Shown: positions 26,661 to 34,504 of the stretch, one piece after another | Position numbering within the stretch: position 1 is the first letter of the stretch | Layout of the letters: each line of letters starts with the position of its first letter | NCBI GenBank assembly: GCA_049517675.1 | Contig: JBEKRV010000017.1 | Location: 1-61,817 of the forward strand | Direction: 5' to 3' | DNA: 61,817 bases | DNA from: Bog-756 sp049517675 | GTDB lineage: Bacteria > Actinomycetota > Acidimicrobiia > Acidimicrobiales > RAAP-2 | Notes under the pieces: model-generated | Databases searched by the model: none | Told to the model about the DNA's origin: nothing | The model's input: the letters and a program-made list of their open reading frames with translations, nothing else | Position numbers and translations under genes: made by a program

Positions 26661-27142
26661 CAGGATCGATCGTACTCCCTGGACCAGGGCACGGGTCCGG
26701 TGCGGCCCTCGGGGGCGTAGCGGTAGACGGCCCGCCCCACCACCGAGGCGAGCGGGACCGGGCCGAACGCGCGGCTGTCGGTACTGGCCGCGGGGTCGTC
26801 CCCGACCACCTCGACGGTGCGGGCGTCGCGGTCCACCGAGAGCACGCGCTTGACCAGGACGCGGGTGGGATCCGTCGGGTCGACCACCGCGACCACGGCA
26901 CCGACCGGCGGCAGCGCCGGGGTCCCGAACGGGCGCGACAGCACCACCAGCCGGTCGCCGGCGCGGAGCGTGGGGGCCATCGAGCCGCCCACCACCTCCA
27001 CCCGTCGGACGGTCCTCGCCAGCACCCGGGCGACGCCGAAGGCGGCACCGGCCGCGAGGACCGCGGCAGGCACCCACCGGGACCGCCGGCGCCCGGGCGT
27101 GGTCGAGTCCAACCTGGGTAAGGTGGCGCCGTCGGGGTCCAT
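26660..27142 (-). CDS. sodX: Nickel-type superoxide dismutase maturation protease (S26 signal peptidase)
   Basis: Serine/lysine signal peptidase of about 160 aa, predicted to remove the propeptide of Ni-SOD so that the new N-terminal His can bind nickel. The serine is in EVVGGSMAPTLRAGD and the general-base lysine in RVLVKRVLSV; GDDPAASTDSRAFGPVP is a typical S26 box. One hydrophobic segment precedes the serine (VPAAVLAAGAAFGVARVL). It is divergent from sodN, supporting the assignment. I chose the ATG at 27142; longer starts run into the sodN promoter. Confidence 0.9.
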   Translation of the reverse strand: MDPDGATLPRLDSTTPGRRRSRWVPAAVLAAGAAFGVARVLARTVRRVEVVGGSMAPTLRAGDRLVVLSRPFGTPALPPVGAVVAVVDPTDPTRVLVKRVLSVDRDARTVEVVGDDPAASTDSRAFGPVPLASVVGRAVYRYAPEGRTGPVPWSREYDRS

Positions 27143-27274
27143 GCCCCACTCTGCACCAGACGGGTCGGCGGGAGCCGGGCCCGGGCCGGGCGGCCACGGG
27201 CCGTCCCGTCCACCGAGATCCACAGGATTCACCAGCACACCGAACCCAGGAACGAACCAGGAAAGAGGAGCACC

Positions 27275-27691
27275 ATGCGCATCGCAGACCACCTGCTCGC
27301 ACTCGCCGACCGCGTGTCAGCCCCGACGGCCGTCCATGCCCACTGCGACCTGCCCTGCGGCGTCTACGACCCGGCCCAGGCCCGCATCGAGGCCGAGTCG
27401 GTCAAGGCCACGATCGAGAAGTCCAACGCCTCCGATGACGAGTCCTTCAAGATCCGGGCCGCCATCATCAAAGAGGAGCGGGCCGACCTGGTGAAGCACC
27501 ACCTGTGGGTGCTGTGGACCGACTACTTCAAGCCCGAGCACCTCGAGCGGTTCCCCGACCTGCACGACAAGTTCTGGAAGGCGACCAAGACCGCCGGGGA
27601 GACCAAGAAGACCAACGACGTGGCCGTGGCCGACCGGCTCCTCGCCGAGATCGCCGAGATCGACACCATGTTCTGGGAGTCGAAGAAGTAG
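27275..27691 (+). CDS. sodN: Nickel superoxide dismutase
   Basis: Converts superoxide to oxygen and peroxide with a nickel centre. 138 aa. The nickel hook HCDLPCGVY begins at residue 23, with ligands H23, C24 and C28. The preceding 22 residues form the propeptide, and cleavage is predicted between A22 and H23. The remaining four-helix bundle has normal length. A GAGGAG site lies six bases before the ATG. The divergent partner encodes the protease. Confidence 0.97.
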   Translation: MRIADHLLALADRVSAPTAVHAHCDLPCGVYDPAQARIEAESVKATIEKSNASDDESFKIRAAIIKEERADLVKHHLWVLWTDYFKPEHLERFPDLHDKFWKATKTAGETKKTNDVAVADRLLAEIAEIDTMFWESKK

Positions 27692-27706
27692 GTACCGGGT
27701 CCGGGA

Positions 27707-27728
27707 GCCGTCGGGGTCACCCCGCGGC
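27707..27728. terminator. Hairpin between convergent sodN and FkbM genes
   Basis: GCCG-TC-GGGG, a three-base loop, then CCCC-G-CGGC form a strong stem in the 36-bp gap between the two stops. There is no T-run; it may act in both directions. Confidence 0.5.
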
Positions 27729-28840
27729 TACCGGTTCCAGGCGATCAGATCGATGTGGTCGCCCGGCGATCCGTCGAAGCGCGCGACCAGCTCCGGTACC
27801 GACCTCGGTCGGCGCTCCCCGGGGTCACTGCCGATCACGTCCAGCGAGTAGTCGAGGCCGGTGAGGAACCCGAGCAGTTCGTCGCCGCCCATCCCCGAGG
27901 TGATGGCCAGCGACGGCGGTGAGAATTCGAACACGAGCGTCGGTGTGCACCGCTTGAGCACCTGCTCCGCCCCCCGGAAGACGCGACCCTCGGCACCCTC
28001 GACGTCGACCTTCATCATGTCGACCCGTCGCTCGCCGATGACCGTGTCCAGGGTCGTCGACCGGACGAGGTCGTAGGTCCCCAGTTGGCTCGGATCGCCG
28101 TCGAAGTCGGAGATCGCCCCGTTCGCCCCCGATCGCCCGTACCGGAGGATGCCGATCCGGTCGCTCAGCGCCACCTGGTGCACCTCGGCCGTGAGGATGT
28201 CGTTGGCCATGAGGTTGAGGAGCAGGAGCGACTGGTTCTGCGGGCCCGGCTCGAAGGACACGACCGAGCCCTCGGGCCCCACGATCGAGCCGGCGAGGGC
28301 GGAGAAGAACCCGAACGACGCTCCGCAGTCGACGAAACGGTCCCCCTTCCGCAGGTGCCGTCGGATCACGGCGCTCACTTCGGGCTCGTAGGCGCCGCTC
28401 TTGCGGAGGAACGACCCAATGGTCGTGTCGTCGGGATCGACGTAGATGGTGAGGTCCTCGACCGCGGTGGCGACCGGCGTGCCCTCGGTGTAGTCGAACT
28501 CCTCGGACAGGCGGTCCCGGAATTCGGGCGACGCCACGAAGTAGCCGACCAGTTCGTCCCGGGACACCGCGTTGGTGGTCACGAGATCGACGTAGCCGCG
28601 ATACCCGTGGTCGTCGGGCTCCCGTCCGAGGAGCAACCGGTAGCACCAGCGGACGTCCGTGGGCCCGGCCAGGGCCGGTTGGCGCTGGCGGGCCCGTCTG
28701 ACCCAGGCCGACATCCGGGGCGTGGGGCGAATCGGCACCCAGGCCGGAAGGAGGGGTCGAGGACTCGCCCCGGCGCCCGTTCCGATCGGTCCGCCGGACT
28801 CGTCGCCATCGGCGTTGGCTGGTACCGATGGCCTGGGCAT
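27728..28840 (-). CDS. FkbM-family methyltransferase with N-terminal DUF4214-like segment
   Basis: 370 aa. Residues about 60-120 (WCYRLLLGREPDDHGYRGYVDLV, then ELVGYFVASPEFRDR) resemble DUF4214, often found with glycan-modifying enzymes. The SAM domain follows: DRFVDCGASFGFFSALAGSIVGPEGSVVSFEPGP, and later DMMKVDVEGAEGRVFRGAEQVL, the FkbM signature. The substrate is unknown but a sugar or lipid O-methylation is likely for the family. The ATG at 28840 is preferred to an upstream TTG; TAGTCT lies eight bases before it. Confidence 0.85.
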   Translation of the reverse strand: MPRPSVPANADGDESGGPIGTGAGASPRPLLPAWVPIRPTPRMSAWVRRARQRQPALAGPTDVRWCYRLLLGREPDDHGYRGYVDLVTTNAVSRDELVGYFVASPEFRDRLSEEFDYTEGTPVATAVEDLTIYVDPDDTTIGSFLRKSGAYEPEVSAVIRRHLRKGDRFVDCGASFGFFSALAGSIVGPEGSVVSFEPGPQNQSLLLLNLMANDILTAEVHQVALSDRIGILRYGRSGANGAISDFDGDPSQLGTYDLVRSTTLDTVIGERRVDMMKVDVEGAEGRVFRGAEQVLKRCTPTLVFEFSPPSLAITSGMGGDELLGFLTGLDYSLDVIGSDPGERRPRSVPELVARFDGSPGDHIDLIAWNR

Positions 28841-29017
28841 CGGGCCCCAGACTAGGTGGTCGGGACCTCCCCCCGGCAACCCGTCCGGGCGCCCGATCGG
28901 CGGTCGTCAAACCGAGGAGGGTCGAGGAGGGCCCGTTTCGGTCCGTCCGTCGTCGGAACCGGCTCCGGAGCGCTGCATCGCGGAGTCGCCGTCGGGTAGC
29001 GCCCCAGGTCAACGTCC

Positions 29018-29055
29018 AATTTCACGAAATTCCGAGAAATTCGGAGAAATCGCTC
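29018..29055. repeat. AT-rich operator-like block: dyad plus three 10-bp direct repeats
   Basis: A perfect inverted repeat AATTTC-AC-GAAATT (29018-29031) runs into three contiguous 10-bp units starting GAAAT at 29026, 29036 and 29046 (gaaattccga, gaaattcgga, gaaatcgctc). It is conspicuously AT-rich in very GC-rich DNA. It lies about 180 bp upstream of the FkbM gene and 75 bp downstream of the DksA-like gene. Units one helical turn apart are typical of cooperative activator or repressor sites. Confidence 0.6.
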
Positions 29056-29129
29056 AAGTTCCCCGTCGGGATGCCGATACGGGGGTGAGGCCGTTCGGCC
29101 GGGGGGCGGTTCAGAGCTGGTCGGAACCG

Positions 29130-29450
29130 TCAGGGTTCGTCGGAACCGACTGCCGACGGCGTCAGGGGCGGCCCGGACCCACCGCACCGGCTGCACGTCC
29201 GCACGATCGGCAGTTCCTCCAGCCGCTCGTCGCCGATCGGCTCCCCGCACTCCTCGCAGCGGCCGTAGGTGCCGTCGTCGAGGCGGGCGAGCGCCAGTTC
29301 CACCTCGTCGAGCAGACCGTCCACGGCATCCACAGCCGTCCGGTGGGCTTCGTCCTCGCTGGTCACGACGTCGTCGCGCCACTCCTCGATCGGGCCGTCC
29401 GCCTCGCCCGGATCGATGTCGCCGCCGCCGGGGGACCACTCGGTCTGCAT
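29130..29450 (-). CDS. DksA/TraR C4-type zinc-finger protein
   Basis: 106 aa. The C4 zinc finger is CEECGEPIGDERLEELPIVRTCSRC (two CxxC pairs, about residues 65-89), preceded by a helical acidic region (VDGLLDEVELALARLDDGTYGRC). Related proteins bind the RNA polymerase secondary channel and alter initiation; short actinobacterial versions are common and mostly unstudied. TACGCT lies seven bases upstream of the ATG, suggesting a leaderless mRNA. Confidence 0.88.
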   Translation of the reverse strand: MQTEWSPGGGDIDPGEADGPIEEWRDDVVTSEDEAHRTAVDAVDGLLDEVELALARLDDGTYGRCEECGEPIGDERLEELPIVRTCSRCGGSGPPLTPSAVGSDEP

Positions 29451-29457
29451 GACCGGG

Positions 29458-29463
29458 AGCGTA
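29458..29463 (-). promoter_or_regulatory. -10 element (TACGCT) of the DksA-like gene
   Basis: TACGCT, seven bases, then ATG on the minus strand. Confidence 0.45.
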
Positions 29464-29662
29464 CCCCCGCGGATCGGTCGCGGGTCGGGTCCCCTGGCGC
29501 TCCGGTCAGGGCGGTCGGCGGTCAGGCACGGGAGGCAGGTCGGGGAGTACGAGTCACGTCCTGTGGATGCGCACATTGTGTGTATGTGCGAGGAGTGAGT
29601 TGGGCCACTCTCCTCTCACCACCCGCAGATCCCTCCCGCAACCCGACGATCGGGCCATCTCG

Positions 29663-29668
29663 TAGGGT
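29663..29668 (+). promoter_or_regulatory. -10 element (TAGGGT) of the class V aminotransferase gene
   Basis: TAGGGT, six bases, then the GTG start at 29675. Confidence 0.5.
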
Positions 29669-29674
29669 GGTCCG

Positions 29675-31093
29675 GTGGAGTCGGCCCGACCAGAGAGCAC
29701 CGCCCCGCTGGCCAGCCTGGTCGGGTCCGGACAGCTGGTCCCCTGTGTCGACGGCGTCGAACGTCGGGCCGTCGAACTCGACCAGGCGGCCTCCACCCAG
29801 GCCCACCCGACAGTGGCCGGGCGGGTCGAGGAGTTCCTCCCGTGGTACTCGAGCGTGCACCGCGGGGCCGGGTTCCGCTCGCGCCGGGCCACCGTGGCCT
29901 ACGAGGAGGCCCGCCGTGCCGTGCTGGCCTTCGCCGGGCGCGACGAGGACGGTCCGGATGTGGCCATCCTCTGCCGCAACACGACCGAGGCCATCAACCA
30001 CCTCGCCTACCGGCTCCGGCTCAGCACCTCCGACGTCGTGGTGACCACCGTCGTCGAACACCACGCCAACCTGCTGCCCTGGGGCCGGGTGGCCGAGCGC
30101 CGCTACGTCGAGTGCGACCCGGCAGGCACGTTCACGACCGACGACGTGATCCACGCGATCGACGCCAACGCCCGGCGGCCCGCGCTGCTCGCCGTCACCG
30201 GGGCGTCGAACGTGTCGGGATGGCTTCCTCCGATCGAGGCGATCATCGCGGCGGCACACGAGCGGGGCGTGCCGGTACTCGTGGACGCCGCCCAGCTCGC
30301 CCCCCACCGGCCGCTCCCGGCCGACGCCGACTTCCTGGCGCTGTCCGGTCACAAGCTCTACGCACCGTTCGGCAGCGGCGCGCTCATCGGGCCGCGGGCC
30401 GCGTTCGAGTCCGGCGACCCGTTCCTCGCCGGTGGTGGGGCCGTCGATCTCGTGGGCCTGGACGAGGTGATCTGGTCGCCGCCACCAGACCGGGAAGAGG
30501 CGGGATCGCCGAACGTCATCGGCGCCGTCGCGCTCCACGCGGCCATCGACGCCCTGGCCGGGATCGGCTGGACGGCCGTCGAGGACCACGAGCGGGAGCT
30601 CGCCGGGCGCCTCCACGGCGGACTGTCGGACATCGACGGTGTCCGGCTCCTCGGGCCGGTGGGCGCGGGCGTGCCCGACGCCGCCACCCTCCCGGTCGCC
30701 CCGTTCACCGTCGAAGGGATGCACCACGCGCTGGTGGCCGCCCGGCTGAGCGCCGAGTACGGGATCGCCGTGCGCCACGGATGCTTCTGCGCCCATCCGT
30801 ACGTGATCCGCCTCCTCGGCATGGACCCGGACGAGGTCGACACCTACCGGCGGGAGGTCCTCCGCGGAGACCACCGCAGGGTCCCCGGCGCGGTGCGGGC
30901 CAGTGCCGGGCTCGGCACCTCGGGGGCCGACATCGACGCCTTGCTGTCGGCCGTGGCCGACCTCGCGGGCGGGGCTCCCCCGCCGGTCCCCTACGAGCAG
31001 GACCTGGCCACCGGTGACTTCTTCCCCGTCACCGACGAGCCCGGGTGGCGCAACGCCGCCCAGGAGCTCGGCGCCGCCTGCTCGCGGGGATGA
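29675..31093 (+). CDS. Class V aminotransferase / cysteine desulfurase-like PLP enzyme
   Basis: 472 aa. The PLP lysine is in LALSGHKLYAPFGSGALIG (about residue 228). Upstream are VAILCRNTTEAINHLAYRL, TTVVEHHANLLPW and VPVLVDAAQLAPH, all cysteine-desulfurase-like. RHGCFCAHPYV near residue 370 occupies the place of the SufS catalytic cysteine loop. No suf partner is nearby, so sulfur transfer is possible but unproven. The GTG start has a -10 hexamer six bases upstream and no ribosome site. Confidence 0.85.
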   Translation: MESARPESTAPLASLVGSGQLVPCVDGVERRAVELDQAASTQAHPTVAGRVEEFLPWYSSVHRGAGFRSRRATVAYEEARRAVLAFAGRDEDGPDVAILCRNTTEAINHLAYRLRLSTSDVVVTTVVEHHANLLPWGRVAERRYVECDPAGTFTTDDVIHAIDANARRPALLAVTGASNVSGWLPPIEAIIAAAHERGVPVLVDAAQLAPHRPLPADADFLALSGHKLYAPFGSGALIGPRAAFESGDPFLAGGGAVDLVGLDEVIWSPPPDREEAGSPNVIGAVALHAAIDALAGIGWTAVEDHERELAGRLHGGLSDIDGVRLLGPVGAGVPDAATLPVAPFTVEGMHHALVAARLSAEYGIAVRHGCFCAHPYVIRLLGMDPDEVDTYRREVLRGDHRRVPGAVRASAGLGTSGADIDALLSAVADLAGGAPPPVPYEQDLATGDFFPVTDEPGWRNAAQELGAACSRG

Positions 31094-31161
31094 CCACACC
31101 CGGTCCCCCCCGGTCCCCGGGCCGCGACCACGGTGGTTCGAACGGCCCGCCCGTCCCCACC

Positions 31162-31167
31162 TACGAT
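31162..31167 (+). promoter_or_regulatory. -10 element (TACGAT) ahead of the leader ORF
   Basis: TACGAT, six bases, then the ATG at 31174 that opens a 7-codon leader frame. It predicts a leaderless transcript for the lipoprotein gene. Confidence 0.45.
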
Positions 31168-31173
31168 CACCCG

Positions 31174-31197
31174 ATGCCGAGGAGTGCCCACCGATGA
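31174..31197 (+). CDS. Possible 7-codon leader peptide (MPRSAHR)
   Basis: A short frame starts six bases after a -10 hexamer and ends in TGA overlapping the ATG of the downstream lipoprotein (ATGA). The ribosome site of the lipoprotein (AGGAGTG) lies inside it. This is the layout expected for translational coupling from a leaderless upstream ORF. Expression is not shown; the peptide sequence itself need not matter. Confidence 0.4.
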   Translation: MPRSAHR

Positions 31198-32228
31198 TCC
31201 GCCGTGCCCGACCGCGCCCCCCGGCCGGACGCGCGAACGGCCGCCGCCGGCGAGCCGTGCTGGCCGGACCGCTCCTCGTCGGGCTCGGAGCGGCCGGAGT
31301 GGCCGGGTGTGCGAAGGAGTCGGTGACGCCGACCACGTCACCGGTCGCCTACGTGGCCATGGGATCGGGGGTCGCCAACCCCGGCAATACGGTGGCCGTG
31401 GTCGATACCGTCACCGGCCGGCTGGGCAAGCCCATCACCACCGGGACCCTGCCCTCGGGGGTCGCCCTGCTCCCCGGATCCAGGGACCTGCTCGTCGTGG
31501 ACAAGGCCGACGACCAGCTCGTCGAGGTGGCGACGTCGACGGGCAAGGTGGTGGGGCGGGTCGGGGTGGGCCTCGAGCCCGATGCGGTGGCCGTCGACCC
31601 CGACGGTACGCTCGCCCTGGTGGCCGACTTCGGCGACGACACCGTCACCCCGGTCCACCTCCCCGGGTTCACGGCCGGCGCCGCCGTCGCGGTGGGCAGG
31701 CAGCCGGTGGCCATCGCCATCACGCCCGACGGGACCCGGGCACTCGTCGCCAACTACCAGGACGGCACGTTGACACCCCTCGCACTGCCGACGATGACGC
31801 CGGGCCCATCGGTTGCCGTGGGGAGCGAGCCGGTCACCGTGTTCATCTCCTCGGACGGGACCAGTGCACTGGTGGCGGACTTCCAGACCAGCTCGCTGAC
31901 ACCGGTCGCACTGCCCGGTCTCACACCCGGCCCGCCCATCCCTGTCGGGGCCAACCCCACCGGGATCGTCGCCGCCCCGGGGTCGTCCATCGCCTGGGTC
32001 AGCGCCGGGGACGGCATCACCCCGGTGGACATCGTCACCCACCAGGTCGGGGACGGCATCTCCATCGGGGCACCGTCCGAGAACCTCGCCATCGCCCCGG
32101 ACGGCGACCTCTGGGTGTGCAGCGGCGACGGAGACCTGGTCGAGGTGGACCCCACGACCTCCACGGTGCTCCGGACCGTCGTCCTCGGCGGACTGCCCTC
32201 GTCGCTCGTCATCTCCCCGGCGGCGTGA
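31194..32228 (+). CDS. Lipoprotein with beta-propeller (YVTN-type) repeats
   Basis: 344 aa, exported. An arginine-rich N-terminus (NGRRRRAVLAG) and lipobox GVAGC at about residue 40 suggest Tat or Sec export and lipid anchoring. The rest is six or seven repeats of the pattern PDGTxALVADxxxxTVTPVxLPG, typical of YVTN/SMP-30-like propellers. Ligand and partner are unknown. AGGAGTG lies about seven bases before the ATG. It is convergent with the GNAT gene, overlapping it by 20 bp. Confidence 0.85.
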   Translation: MIRRARPRPPAGRANGRRRRAVLAGPLLVGLGAAGVAGCAKESVTPTTSPVAYVAMGSGVANPGNTVAVVDTVTGRLGKPITTGTLPSGVALLPGSRDLLVVDKADDQLVEVATSTGKVVGRVGVGLEPDAVAVDPDGTLALVADFGDDTVTPVHLPGFTAGAAVAVGRQPVAIAITPDGTRALVANYQDGTLTPLALPTMTPGPSVAVGSEPVTVFISSDGTSALVADFQTSSLTPVALPGLTPGPPIPVGANPTGIVAAPGSSIAWVSAGDGITPVDIVTHQVGDGISIGAPSENLAIAPDGDLWVCSGDGDLVEVDPTTSTVLRTVVLGGLPSSLVISPAA

Positions 32229-32949
32229 CGGTGGGTGCCGGCTGATCGGGAGCGAGGGCGTCGGGGGCACGCGCGGCCACGAATCGGCAGTGCCGGCGGA
32301 GGGTGAACCCCATCGCCCCGTAGAGGCGGACGGCGGTGGTGTTGTCCGCCGCGGCATGGAGCATCGGGATCTCGCCACGGGCGGCGATGCCGGCGGCCAC
32401 GGCCCGGACCAGCAGCTCGCCCAGGCCCTGGCGACGGTGATCGGGATGGGTGGCCACGGCACTGATCTCGGCCCACCCCACCGGTCGCAGGCGCTCACCG
32501 GCCATGGCGACGAGCCGACCTCCCCTGCGGACCCCCACGTAGCCACCGATCTCGTAGGTCCGCGGCGTGAACGGTCCGGGGCGGGCGAGGGCCACCAGTT
32601 CGAGCATGTCGTCCACGTCGTCGGGACCCAGAGGGACCACCTCCGGCGCTCCGGACGGCGGTCGCAGGTCTGCGCCGGTCAGGGACTCGCCGGTCATCTG
32701 CACGGCTTCGCCGTCGTACTCGACGCCCCACCTCTCGGGCGGTGTCCCGGTGCACCCGGTGGTGATGACCACCCCCCCGGGTCCGATGAATCGGGCCATG
32801 GCGGCCCAGTCCCCGGGACCGGGATCGTGGGCGAAGGCACCGAACAGGGAGATCCCGGGGTCGAACCGCGCCACTACGCCGGTGCACCGGCCGAGATCGC
32901 GCTGGGGACCCGTGAGTGCCGACCAAGCCGGATTGTCGAGTACGTGCAC
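32209..32949 (-). CDS. GNAT-family N-acetyltransferase
   Basis: 246 aa. The C-terminal half is the GNAT fold, with the acetyl-CoA loop ISAVATHPDHRRQGLGELLVRAV (Q/R-x-x-G-x-G/A, about residue 175) followed by AADNTTAVRLYGAMGFTLRRHCRFV. The N-terminal 100 residues (RFDPGISLFGAFAHDPGPGDWAAM) are a second, weaker GNAT-like lobe of the FR47 type. The substrate is unknown. The start is GTG at 32949. Confidence 0.87.
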   Translation of the reverse strand: MHVLDNPAWSALTGPQRDLGRCTGVVARFDPGISLFGAFAHDPGPGDWAAMARFIGPGGVVITTGCTGTPPERWGVEYDGEAVQMTGESLTGADLRPPSGAPEVVPLGPDDVDDMLELVALARPGPFTPRTYEIGGYVGVRRGGRLVAMAGERLRPVGWAEISAVATHPDHRRQGLGELLVRAVAAGIAARGEIPMLHAAADNTTAVRLYGAMGFTLRRHCRFVAARAPDALAPDQPAPTVTPPGR

Positions 32950-33065
32950 GGGAGCGAGTTCCTTCTGGGCGGGGAGACGAGACCGTGGCCGGCATCGTCC
33001 ACGACGAAACTACCGGGGTGACGAGCGGGCGGATCGCCCGTCGGGGAGCCGGTACGCTCCTCGGC

Positions 33066-33141
33066 GGGCCGTTAGCTCATCCGGTAGAGCAGGGGACTTT
33101 TAATCCCAAGGTGGCGAGATCGAGACTCGCACGGCCCACCA
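33066..33141 (+). tRNA. tRNA-Lys (anticodon UUU)
   Basis: The acceptor arm GGGCCGT pairs with ACGGCCC, the anticodon loop is CTTTTAA (anticodon TTT), the T arm is GCGAG-ATCGAGA-CTCGC, and the 3' CCA is encoded. One anticodon-stem pair is mismatched (G-A at the base). It lies on the plus strand 116 bp past the GNAT gene, and its 3' end is the likely integration target of the adjacent integrase. Confidence 0.95.
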
Positions 33142-33177
33142 GATAATTCCAGGTCACGGCCATATACCTTGGGATTA
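33101..33177. repeat. 12-bp inverted repeat: tRNA anticodon arm and a copy beyond the tRNA
   Basis: The sequence taatcccaaggt in the tRNA anticodon arm (33101-33112) recurs as its exact reverse complement accttgggatta at 33166-33177, 25 bp after the tRNA CCA. It may be an integrase core- or arm-type site, or could let the downstream transcript pair with the tRNA arm. Confidence 0.7.
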
Positions 33178-33198
33178 TTGGAAGTAACTCGACCGTCT

Positions 33199-33230
33199 TG
33201 CTACTCCCTGCTACTCTTTCGGTGTAGCAG
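33199..33230. repeat. Direct and inverted copies of TGCTACTC before the integrase
   Basis: TGCTACTC occurs at 33199-33206 and 33209-33216, ten bases apart, and gtagcag at 33224-33230 is an inverted copy of the CTGCTAC part. They sit between the tRNA and the integrase gene, where arm-type recombinase sites are usually found. Confidence 0.55.
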
Positions 33231-33274
33231 AGGCCGCCTGGCCTCTCCCCGTTCGCAGCAGATCGGACGACAAC

Positions 33275-34504
33275 ATGCGCGGTCACATGAGGCAGCGAGG
33301 CGACGTATGGGAACTTCGCGTCTATGTCGGCCGCGACCCAGTCACCGAGCGTAAGAAGACCTTGACCCGCACCTTCCGCGGAGGGAAGCGACAGGCGGAA
33401 GAGGCCCTCAGCCGCCTCGTCAGCGAGGCAGCCGGCGGTGGCCATGCCGCTCAGGATGCGACCGTGCGCGATCTGATCGACCAATGGTTCGAAATGGCCA
33501 AGCCGGATCTCTCCCCCACCACCATCCGAGGCTACCGGCGGGCGATCGACTCTTACATCCTCCCGGCACTCGGCAAGGTACCGCTGGCGAGACTTGGCAC
33601 GGCCCAGATCGACCGCTTTTACACACAGCTCCGCTCCGGGGGAGGATCCGGCGGCCAGCCACTCGCTCCGGCCACCGTGCGACAAGCACATGCGATCCTG
33701 CGACGCGCACTCAGCCAAGGGGTGAAGTGGGGATGGTTGGCGACGAACCCTGCGCAACACGCCTCTCCACCGCGAGTCCGGCGCCCTCAGCTCGAACCGC
33801 CGCAGCCTGAGGACGTCATGCGGCTAATCGACGAGGCGGCCAAGGAGGACCCAGAATTTGGGTGCCTTCTTCACGTAGCAGCGACCACGGGAGCTCGTCG
33901 TGGAGAGCTGTGCGGCCTCCGGTGGCGAAACGTGGATCTGACGGCCCTCACCATGACGATCTCACGGTCAGTCGTCGAAGGCAGCAAAGGTGTGGCCGTC
34001 GAAAAGGACACCAAGACGCATGCGGCCCGTCACATTGCCCTCGATGCTGACACAGCAGCCGTGCTGACCTCGCAAAAGCGGAGGATGTCCAAACGAGCCC
34101 TCGCCTCGGGGACCACACTTGGCGACGATGCCTTCGTGTTCTCCCATTCTCCGGACGCAAGCACTTCACTTCAGCCCAACGACGTGACGAAGGAATTCAT
34201 CCGAGTTCGGCATCGCGTTGGTCTCGATTCGGTTCGCCTCCATGACTTTCGTCACTTTGCCGCGACCCGGCTGCTTGCGGCCGGCGTTCCCGTGCGGACT
34301 GTGAGCGGCCGACTCGGCCATGCGAATGCGTCCACAACCCTCGGTGTCTACGCCCACTTTCTCGAGGCCTCGGATCGGGAGGCGGCCGACACGCTCGGAG
34401 CGGTCCTCGCCTTAGGGCGCACTGCCGACTCGATCGACTCTGACGACATCTCCGCGAGCGGTGGGGCCATCACAAGCATCGGGCCCAAGCGATCCAAGCG
34501 CTGA
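33275..34504 (+). CDS. Tyrosine-type site-specific integrase
   Basis: 409 aa. An N-terminal arm-binding region (MRQRGDVWELRVYVGRDPVTERKKTLTRTF) and a SAM-like core-binding domain (TVRDLIDQWFEMAKPDLSPTTIRGYRRAIDSYILPALGKVPL, about 62-106) precede the catalytic domain. Catalytic residues are visible: R208 (TGARRGE), K247 (DTKTHAARH), H323 and R326 (LHDFRH), H349 (LGHANAST) and Y359 (GVYAHF). All are intact, so it should be active. Its place next to the tRNA-Lys 3' end points to integration there. No excisionase is seen nearby. Confidence 0.96.
   Translation: MRGHMRQRGDVWELRVYVGRDPVTERKKTLTRTFRGGKRQAEEALSRLVSEAAGGGHAAQDATVRDLIDQWFEMAKPDLSPTTIRGYRRAIDSYILPALGKVPLARLGTAQIDRFYTQLRSGGGSGGQPLAPATVRQAHAILRRALSQGVKWGWLATNPAQHASPPRVRRPQLEPPQPEDVMRLIDEAAKEDPEFGCLLHVAATTGARRGELCGLRWRNVDLTALTMTISRSVVEGSKGVAVEKDTKTHAARHIALDADTAAVLTSQKRRMSKRALASGTTLGDDAFVFSHSPDASTSLQPNDVTKEFIRVRHRVGLDSVRLHDFRHFAATRLLAAGVPVRTVSGRLGHANASTTLGVYAHFLEASDREAADTLGAVLALGRTADSIDSDDISASGGAITSIGPKRSKR

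Noticed and set aside
27143..27292. Longer start for sodX
   Set aside because: It would extend the protein into the sodN promoter region with Gly/Pro-rich sequence; the ATG at 27142 gives the family length.
29522..31336. 604-codon minus-strand frame opposite the aminotransferase
   Set aside because: Composition is that of an antisense shadow (His/Gly/Arg/Asp rich) and the plus-strand gene has clear PLP-enzyme motifs.
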